Assembly: GCA_937625935.1 (NCBI GenBank)
Contig: OW569357.1
Location: 491,001 to 555,000 of the forward strand
Reading direction: 5' to 3'
DNA length: 64,000 nt
Origin: Tetramitus jugosus
Taxonomy: Eukaryota > Heterolobosea > Eutetramitea > Acrasida > Vahlkampfiidae
Shown: piece after piece, positions 57,321-64,000 of the stretch
Position numbering within the stretch: position 1 is the stretch's first letter
Layout: the number at the start of each line of letters is the position of its first letter
Translations under genes and position numbers: made by a program
The notes under the pieces: model-generated
Databases searched by the model: none
The model's input: the letters and a program-made list of their open reading frames with translations, nothing else
What the model was told of the DNA's origin: nothing

Positions 57321-58286
57321 ATGCCTAAACGCAAGCGTCAACAGAGTAGTTACAAAGCAAGTGCTATTGACAATGTAACCACTGGACAAGCAACACGTTT
57401 CAATGAACTGCCACAAGAACTCACTTCAAACATTATTGATTTCATTCCATTGCAGGGAGAAAGAGAACCTCAAAAGAAGGCATTCTCATTCATGTATGAC
57501 TTTGATGATAATTTGGATGTTATTGATAACAATATGGATGGACATAGTACAATGTCACACTTTCAATTGACATGTAAAACAGTTGCAGATGCATTTCAGA
57601 AACATCCTAGATATGTATTTCATCATGTTAAAAGTTCATTATCATCTGCTCTACAATATCTGCATGATAGCAATCAACCAGATCATTGTGAAACAGAATT
57701 GAAACTCTTGCGTCAATTATTGGATAAATCTATTGATAAGTTAGAACTAGTAAATAAGTATAAGACATGGAAGTTAATCTGGGATGATTGGGTGAATGGT
57801 TCACGACCACAAAGTGCTCGTATGAAAATACAATACCCTCGTAGTCTGAAATTGTCTGAACAACAGAAACGAGATATATATGACAAGATATATAGTCGTG
57901 TTAGATTCGAATCATCAACTATGAAACGTGGATTGACTAATCATGACACTGGTAATGTTGCAGTGAAACGAACGGCTGAGATACGATTTCCTGCAACAGA
58001 AACTGGATCAACTACAGATATTGTATTGAAATACACTGGATCGAAATACCATCAAGATATATCTGATTTCATCAACTTGAAATTGGCATCAGATGACTTG
58101 AACTTTGATATTTGTGTTATGTCACATGAAGGAGGATATGATCCATTTGATGAATCATATTGTTTGGAGTGTTTGGATGGATTGGCTGCCATGTTTGGAT
58201 TGCAGAAACCAACGAACAAGAATGACTATCATGATCTGGTAGATGTGTTTCTATTTGCATTCCCTATAGACATGTCACCTTTGTAA
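57321..58286 (+). CDS. F-box-like protein, lineage-specific
   Basis: 321 aa. After a basic N-terminus (MPKRKRQQS), RFNELPQELTSNIIDFIPLQ and FQLTCKTVADAFQKHP make a divergent F-box split by an acidic insertion (FDDNLDVIDNNMDGHS). The C-terminal half is globular with no motif recognised (DFINLKLASDDLNFDICVM, CLECLDGLAAMFGLQK). Probably one of an expanded, fast-evolving family, as its sequence is unlike the F-box gene at 55152. Confidence 0.6.
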   Translation: MPKRKRQQSSYKASAIDNVTTGQATRFNELPQELTSNIIDFIPLQGEREPQKKAFSFMYDFDDNLDVIDNNMDGHSTMSHFQLTCKTVADAFQKHPRYVFHHVKSSLSSALQYLHDSNQPDHCETELKLLRQLLDKSIDKLELVNKYKTWKLIWDDWVNGSRPQSARMKIQYPRSLKLSEQQKRDIYDKIYSRVRFESSTMKRGLTNHDTGNVAVKRTAEIRFPATETGSTTDIVLKYTGSKYHQDISDFINLKLASDDLNFDICVMSHEGGYDPFDESYCLECLDGLAAMFGLQKPTNKNDYHDLVDVFLFAFPIDMSPL

Positions 58287-58397
58287 ACTGGCACCATGTC
58301 ATAAAACATGTGTCTCATAAATTCAATTGATACAAATGTTGTGTATGGATACAAAGATGATGTTGTTCTGATATTTAGGTCGAGAATCGACTGGTGA

Positions 58398-58959
58398 GAT
58401 ACTGAAGAAACATACGAAAAGCAATTATCAGAGGCAATGTCAATAATTGAGCAACAGAGAATGGATCTGAGTCCTAATGACTTAGTTTATTAACGGTTCT
58501 ATACACAAAGAATGGAAAAGAACACCAGAAACCATTCTTATGATTACACTTGATATCCTTTAGAATCGAGTACTCACACCAAAAGTGGTCACCCTGGCAA
58601 CTGGTCTACCACCAATTACAGCGTTGTTGGTTCGTGTGTGATCGACAGTAACACCAATATTTGGAGTAGGCGCGAATCTTACTCCAGCTGAAACAGTGTT
58701 GATGCCATATGACGGGTTATTGTATGTTTGTTATGGTTCGCTTAGAAGACCCACATGTTCCATTTATACACTCGGCCACGTGTTTTGCTTGAAGGAGTGT
58801 TTTGTAACGTGGCATACCTTGTAACTCAAGTAACTGGACAGCAGGAAAGGACATGTGGTTATGGCACGCCTTATGATCAATGTCACAAAAATTGTGGTGG
58901 AACAAAGGACTGTATGGACTAAGCGAAAAAGAAGGACCCTGCGTGCGCGTAATAGTCAT
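58398..58959. pseudogene. Gene debris on both strands
   Basis: Plus strand 58398..58493 reads DTEETYEKQLSEAMSIIEQQ and on to a stop, like a C-terminal end without its gene. Minus strand 58730..58560 reads PSYGINTVSAGVRFAPTPNI and continues cleanly to a TAA, and 58959..58717 holds CHNHMSFPAVQLLELQGMPR. The two minus pieces may be exons or remnants of one gene. None has a recognised family. Confidence 0.35.
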
Positions 58960-59139
58960 GACCGCCTATTGCAGGATTAAAACCATGGATGTGTGCAATA
59001 TTTACCTCTTCCTGTCACTGTATCCCACCAGTAATCATATGTTTTCTCGCGCAATGGAAAACGCGGTTTCTCTTTTCTACAACTGACAGTTGACATGAAC
59101 AAAAATTTGCAGGAGTGGATGAGTTTTCTCCAAGTTTGA

Positions 59140-60088
59140 TTAAGAAGAGTAGAGAATTTGATTGAGAGCAGACTGGTAGATCTCTGTCACGTTGAAATTA
59201 AATGGCCCCATCATGGCCCGGGGTAATGGAAGTTTCACGCTCACGGCAGATAGGAATCCAAATAAAGAACTCAAGCCACCACCAAGCTCAAAGGCCTCTG
59301 GAAGCATAGTTCTAGTGATCACGGTCATGAGAAATATTTTGATGGGATGCCTCTAGTCTGAGTACTACTGTGTCTTGTAAACTTGGCGATCGCAACCACT
59401 GGTTTGTTGGACATGGGATGCATATAGTTTTGACCAAATACATCGTATTGGCCCATTTCCTTGCATTCCTTACACATCAGATCTGGAATATCAGTTTCAT
59501 TGAGATCTGCTATAGATGAAACATCAACAGTCTCAGTGTTCTGATCTGGATTATTTTCATGCTCTTCAGGTCTCAGCAGAACCTTACCAGACAAGATAAA
59601 GTACAGTGATGAATACACATCAATAGAGTAAAAGATCACCTCTCCTTCCTTGAACTCTTGTCGCTTCATTCGTTTAAATAATCGCAAGAGATCAATGTGA
59701 TTTAGACCTTGAAAAGCCTTCACTTTGGCCAATTCCAGAGTTCGTTTTGCCATTCTAACTTTAGCTTTCTGAATTACAAGTCTGGTACGATGCAGATTAC
59801 GAACAATGGCACCAAATGAGTTGAGAATATAATTCATAACTTCGAACAGTATACCACCCAATATGCACCCGTGATAACAACCACGAATGGCCACTTCTTC
59901 GTTTCAGTATTCAAATGGTGCATAGCCTCCCCAAATAGTTCAAGCGAGACAGCACAAAGTAACGCACCAGCTCCAAATGCCTATTGCTCCAGATGCAATC
60001 GATACAACAACATTGTATTTCAGCGCATCTCTTGCTTGAATCGGTTCCTTAACAACAAGAGACCAACCATCAAGAAGAGTGACCTGAG
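59140..60088 (-). pseudogene. ZIP-like metal transporter with inserted cyclic-nucleotide-binding domain, frameshifted
   Basis: Reading minus-strand fragments in order: SLVVKEPIQARDALKYNVVV then IASGA; AFGAGALLCAVSLELFGEAM; GCILGGILFEVMNYILNSFG (frame shifted near 59870); a soluble part with LLRLFKRMKRQEFKEGEVIF and SSLYFILSGKVLLRPE, a cyclic-nucleotide-binding fold; and after another shift at ~59327, RTMLPEAFELGGGLSSLFGF. The membrane pieces match ZIP (SLC39) helices IV-V and the last helices. At least three frameshifts separate them, so the copy is dead. Its upstream end is cut by the Mutator-like element at 60089. The ZIP call is moderate. Confidence 0.6.
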
Positions 60089-62532
60089 TTTGACATCAAA
60101 AAATAAACTTTTTGTGTAGGAGACTTGACATAAAAATGTTTTATGGTTGTCCAAATGACATAAAAAAATTTTTTCACAAACAAACCACATCAACTTTTGT
60201 TCGATATCCGGACGAAAAGAAATAGTAAAATTGTATTATAGGTAGTTGAACAAAACACGCGTTCTGATCCACATAACTGGAATGTGGCCATTGAGAACCC
60301 ATCTGCTCTGCAGGCAGTAGAAAATGGGAAAAGGGTTGTCGCCTTCGGGTTAATGCTCCGCTCGCTGCTTGGGTAAAGAGAAAATCATCAAGGCTGATGA
60401 TGCGGAACCAAGCAAGCGAGACTGGTTTTTGACATCCTACTCTTTTCTCGTTAGTTTTGAGAGAGGAGAAGTGCTGGCTGGACTCACTGGATCTGTTCTC
60501 TGAGGTCTTGGTCGTCTTCTCCTATCCTTTCTAGAAACGACAGGTGTAACAGAAAGGGAACAGTGACCATCAGTTACTGAGTCTACTTGTTCAGTGGGAG
60601 GAACTGAATCATCTTCCGATTCATCGACATTGGCTACTGAGTCCACAAATCGCTGCAATCCAGTCCAGTTCTCCTTACTCCTCCCAATCCCTTGCGAAAT
60701 AGTATCAGGTGCCCTTCCGTCATTGAAATATCTCTTTGTCCTCCGTTTCTCTGCTCTCTTTAAACGCGCATCAATGTTGTTACTCTTGTATGACAGATCA
60801 ACATTTGCAAGAATACTTCTGAATTCTAGGAACGCTCTTTCATCAATGTCAAATAGAGTTGAACTATTGACCACTACATTCTTGGTGTGAACCAATTGCA
60901 TAATGTTGTGTAGTGATTCCACATTATTCGTCGTGTGTGGTACATCACACCAATTTTCAACTAGACTGTAGGCGCGAGAAAGTAGTCTGATATTAGAGTC
61001 CCTAGTCCACCAATCTACCCATGATCTTGCACCTGGATAAGTGATCCCTATGACTTTGAATATGGTTGTGACGGATTCACAATCCTTCTCGAATGGGATT
61101 GTTTTGCAGAAGTTCACAAAAGCCTCCTCTTTGTCAGGAGAACAGATCAACTTGGCTATTCTCTTACAGGATCTTAGCCAGTGTACATGACATCCTTTGA
61201 TCAACGATTCCGCCAAATCGTTCTCCCCGAAGATCTCTTCTAACGCTAGTTTATAGCCTTGGTATTGGGCTGTTGAAAAATCGACCAAAATACCTGAAAT
61301 CTCATCAAACAATAGGTTGATGTCAATCCCGTCGTCCATTAGAGTGTTCAAAAACTGAATGAACGCCATACGATAGCTATCGGCAGTTAAACTATTCAAC
61401 TGGACTCGGCAAAGCATGACAGTTTTGTTCATCACAGGTACAAATCCACAGATCCCAAAGTGATGTAAATTGCTATCATGCTTTACATCGATTACCAAGC
61501 AATCCACCAGTGGTACTAAGTAGCTTTGGAAGAAAGACTGAGTTTGGATCCACGTGTTGGAATCAGTAACCACAAAATTCCGAAGGTATGGAAATAACCA
61601 GTAGGAAACAGTCATGCCCTTGAATTGTTGTTCATCATAATTCTTTTTGACCAAGTTTTCCTTCAGCGAAAACATTCTGGGAATAGAATAAATATCCAGA
61701 GGTCCACCGTACACTTTGGAGAGGCAGTTTCTTCGCAGCTCGTTCAATCGATCAATATTGGCCAAAGAGGGACATAGAGCTGCGGCCTTGTTTGGAAGTA
61801 ATTCACCGAGGGATAGCTGAAGACCAGTGATATTAGGCTTTTGAGTCACAGCTCTCTCTATTAATAGCCTTACAGATCGAGAAATTCTGTGTTGAGGTGG
61901 CTCCTTGTGGGAATGTTCACCGAAAATTAATAAGCATTCCTCCGGGAGGTCACAGATAAAGTGGTATATAGTTGATGTGCATGGAAATCGTGTCAAAGGT
62001 GTATTGTGGACATCACAGACAGATCGAAGCTTCTGAATAGGCCTTGAAATAGGTGTAAGTATGAAAGCATAAGAATAAACAAAAGTAGCCTACCTTACAA
62101 AATTACAACCCGTTGTTGTACATTCTTTTGTACCGAGACATCTTGCCTGCCTTTTCCTCCACACCACACCTGACCACTTGAAGGTAGAATCTGAATACTT
62201 TCCTAAACTGTATTGAATAGCATTGAACAGTGGACGTGATTGTAGTTGAACCTCCTCTAATGTTCTGACTCTCTTATAGACCTGAAAGGCGAGGTAAGTG
62301 TTGTGTATGCCCTCCACAACGATGTGGCTGGTGGTGTTGTCCAGAAGCGGTCTAATATTGTTATACTTCCCTCTTGTAGAAGGCCTCATGTCGATTGTTT
62401 TGTTTTTGAGTTTTTGTTGTTTCTTTTGGTTGACTCAAGTGGTTGACCGCGCAAAAGTTTTATGTTCAAGGAATGACAGGAAAAATTTATGTCCTGTAAT
62501 TTACAGAAACCGGTTTATTTTTTTATGTCAAA
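60089..62532 (-). mobile_element. Mutator-like DNA transposon with 20-bp inverted repeats
   Basis: 2444 bp bounded by 60089..60108 and 62513..62532, inverted copies matching 19 of 20 bases (left starts TTTGACATC). Subterminal GACATAAA motifs recur inside both ends. It carries the transposase gene at 60437..62389. The flanking 9-11 bp show no clear target duplication, so ends may have diverged or the boundary be slightly off. Confidence 0.7.
60437..62389 (-). CDS. MULE-type transposase, two exons
   Basis: Exons 62389..62094 and 62042..60437 (51-nt intron 62043..62093, GTAGGC...TTTCAAG) give 633 aa. The splice joins an N-terminal zinc-finger-like region: WSGVVWRKRQARCLGTKECT, TTGCNFVRPIQKLRSVCDVH and CTSTIYHFICDLP (FLYWCH/WRKY-GCM1-like Cys/His set). 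The catalytic core fits Mutator-like DDE transposases: LVIDVKHD (Asp 284), LVDFSTAQYQGYKLA (Asp 353), GCHVHWLRSCKRI (Cys-His motif) and NNVESLHN (Glu 474). The C-terminus is basic and disordered. All frames are intact. Confidence 0.75.
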
Positions 62533-62649
62533 TACCATGCACCCCATCAAGAAATTGATCAAGATTCTCCAAGTTGTTGCTCGACTTTCATATCAACAAA
62601 AAGTTGTATGATCAGCAGTCGTACACCAGCGCTCTTTGAGAGTGTAATA

Positions 62650-63960
62650 GACAGAGGATGAAGAGGAAAGCAGCAGAGCTCAGAAGAGCTTAAAGGTTAC
62701 TCGTTGCTGCAAAACAACCTCAGTCAACCTCTACTACTTTCAGCTCTGTTTCTGCGACTACTTCCAACTCTACCTTGAATGCCATTGAACAAGCATCCAA
62801 TGAAGGAAGAGGGATTCACTATGTGACGCTAGTGATAATATGCCACAAACACCATTGAGTTCATCCGTGTTAGATGGATCATTGAATGAATCTACGGACA
62901 GCTTATCCAGCGCTCTTGTAGTGACTGGAGATTCAATAGAACCAAAGCAAGCCATATAGTTGGATTGTGACGAGAGATAATGATCAATCCTTCAAGGAGG
63001 AAACCAAAGGATTGTATTATCATAAGGAGCATCGTTCGGTGAGCGTCCAGGTATTATATTCACCTCTGACCCCCTCCCTGCCTGTTTTGAATTAATTTGA
63101 ATAACAAGTTTTCCTGTAAATTCGAACGTTACATTAATTCTCCTACTAGGATTGGGATCAAGAGACTCCCTATGAATAAATATTTGAATAAATTTCTCAG
63201 ACCCCCTCCCTAGGGTGGCCGTAAGAAATATCTGGACGCTCCCTTAATGACGGTGAAGTATATAGGAGAATTGCTGCTCCTGTGACAACAACCAAAGGGG
63301 GCTACTCCTTTCTGGTGAAATATGACGGTGCCACAAAGTGGAAGAGCAGTCTCGTTACTGCCATTCCCATTTTCATGGTGTGCAACGAGCTGCCTTTCAA
63401 CGAGAGAATGAAGATTGAAAATGTCATCTTTCTGTGGCGTGTGGTTTGGCAAGAACAAACCAATGTCGAACATTTTGTTCTCAGTGCTAGCCACTGAATT
63501 GAAGGAATCTGATCAAGGTATTAGGGGGCAAGATGCACATGGTAGAGAAGAGTTGTTCCGGCTCCGATGTATCAACTCTTGTTGTGATCTACCTGCTAAA
63601 GCAGCTTTGTTCATGCAACCACAACATGGTGGAAGGGGTGGCCTGTGGATTTTGCAACCACTCTGGTTGCACCATTGAAAAGAGGTTTTGTTGAGACGAT
63701 TCCAAGATATTTTGTTTGATCACTCCCTGCGAACTGAGAGTCAAGTGAAAGAAGTGTACAACAAGTACCGAACATTACTCAGTGAAGGAGTGGCTTGGTC
63801 AGATCTACCAGTTATCAATGGACACACTGACATTTCGATCTTCTCAGAAATGCTTCCTTACGGGGAATGGACAAGTTTTGGAAGGGTTGGGTTTGGGTTT
63901 GGGTCTGTCTTGTTGTTAAGGAAAACCCGAGAATTTAGCTGTATTTGGTATCAGAGCGTT
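62650..63960 (+). pseudogene. Decayed En/Spm (CMC)-type transposase, split by a foldback element
   Basis: Fragments in changing plus-strand frames: Ser/Thr-rich N-terminal pieces (62700-62955), WIVTRDNDQSFKEETKGLYY just before the insertion, then LNDGEVYRRIAAP, FLVKYDGATKWKSSLV, NELPFNERMKIENVIF, FCGVWFGKNKPMSN, LFSVLATELKES, CDLPAKAALFM, VACGFCNHSGCTIEK and LRTESQVKEVYNKYRTLLSE. The order (DG, NELP-R-EN, G-WFGKxKP, CDLPA, Cys-x2-Cys, LRT) follows Tnp2-type transposases. Several frameshifts and stops show it is dead. The C-terminal part runs to the window edge. Confidence 0.55.
63041..63241. mobile_element. Short foldback element (MITE-like)
   Basis: Inverted repeats 63041..63055 (GAGCGTCCAGGTATT) and 63227..63241 match 14 of 15 bases around a ~200-bp AT-rich body without coding capacity. 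A GACCCCCTCCCT motif occurs near both ends in the same orientation. It interrupts the reading of the decayed transposase. No target duplication is evident. Confidence 0.5.
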
Positions 63961-64000
63961 GAAATTTACAGTTTAGTGTAAAAAAAAATTGAGTTCGGTT

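Noticed and set aside
60078-62543. 9-11 bp target-site duplication around the Mutator-like element
   Set aside because: Flanks TGACCTGAG and TACCATGCA do not match, so no duplication is claimed.
63210-63494. 94-aa minus-strand open frame
   Set aside because: Antisense to the transposase fragments, which give the recognisable motifs on the plus strand.
63880-63906. GGGTTTGGGTTTGGG, telomere-like repeat
   Set aside because: Only about three units, imperfect, and embedded in decayed coding sequence; too short to call a telomeric tract.
1-64000. CRISPR arrays, operons, riboswitches, replication origins
   Set aside because: No regularly spaced repeats or bacterial signals; gene structure is eukaryotic.

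Overview
The window reads as nuclear DNA of a free-living unicellular eukaryote, most likely a heterolobosean amoebo-flagellate such as Naegleria. This is inference. What the sequence shows is: about 30 tightly packed protein genes on both strands; few, short GT-AG introns (51 to 126 nt where they can be placed); Asn/Gln/His/Ser homopolymer tracts; an epsilon-tubulin, implying centrioles or flagella; spliceosomal SmB; and eukaryotic tRNAs with internal promoters. There is no bacterial operon structure, Shine-Dalgarno signal or CRISPR array.

Layout. 0-6.6 kb: Golgi YIPF5 (minus), mitochondrial ICT1-type peptidyl-tRNA hydrolase (minus), a ThrE/PRM10 membrane protein (plus), and a TPR-lipoyl-sirtuin fusion (plus). 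7.0-9.3 kb: a non-LTR retrotransposon with poly(A) tail and 15-bp target-site duplications, its 5' end just upstream of a tRNA-Asp gene. 9.4-13.3 kb: divergent NBS1 and NSE4, both DNA double-strand-break/chromosome-maintenance genes. 13.4-15.1 kb: SmB, a Nudix hydrolase and tRNA-Arg(UCU). 15.3-22.6 kb: NCA2, an ABTB1-like ankyrin-BTB protein, a putative mitochondrial protein and a GST. 23.06-24.79 kb: a complete pogo-like DNA transposon with perfect 27-bp inverted repeats and TA target duplication. 25-42.5 kb: mostly housekeeping genes (catalytically altered S33/TAP-like hydrolase, BIVM homologue, eEF1B, a protein with the plant TIGR01589 domain, METTL2/6/8, F-box protein, alkaline ceramidase, epsilon-tubulin, pyrimidine-nucleotide carrier, ATP-grasp-like protein). 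42.8-53.5 kb: a signalling block with a 1988-aa beta-helix/EGF/GPS/7TM/RGS receptor, a DUF4291 protein, and an RGS domain fused to an AIFM2/AMID-type FAD oxidoreductase. 53.7-64 kb: a more accessory tail with a secreted Cys-rich protein, F-box-like proteins, several decayed genes (including a ZIP transporter with an inserted cyclic-nucleotide-binding domain), a Mutator-like transposon with 20-bp inverted repeats, and an En/Spm-like transposase remnant split by a ~200-bp foldback element.

Themes. Several genes point to mitochondria (ICT1, TPR-lipoyl-sirtuin, NCA2, SLC25A33/36-like carrier, two unknown proteins with presequence-like N-termini). E2F-like TTTSSCGC sites lie 20-125 bp upstream of the start codons of NBS1/NSE4, SmB, BIVM and epsilon-tubulin, hinting at shared cell-cycle control. 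The most novel items are the TPR-lipoyl-sirtuin fusion, the RGS-AIFM2 fusion, the GPS-7TM-RGS receptor and the tRNA-adjacent retrotransposon. All family assignments were made by eye from motifs; no database search was run.
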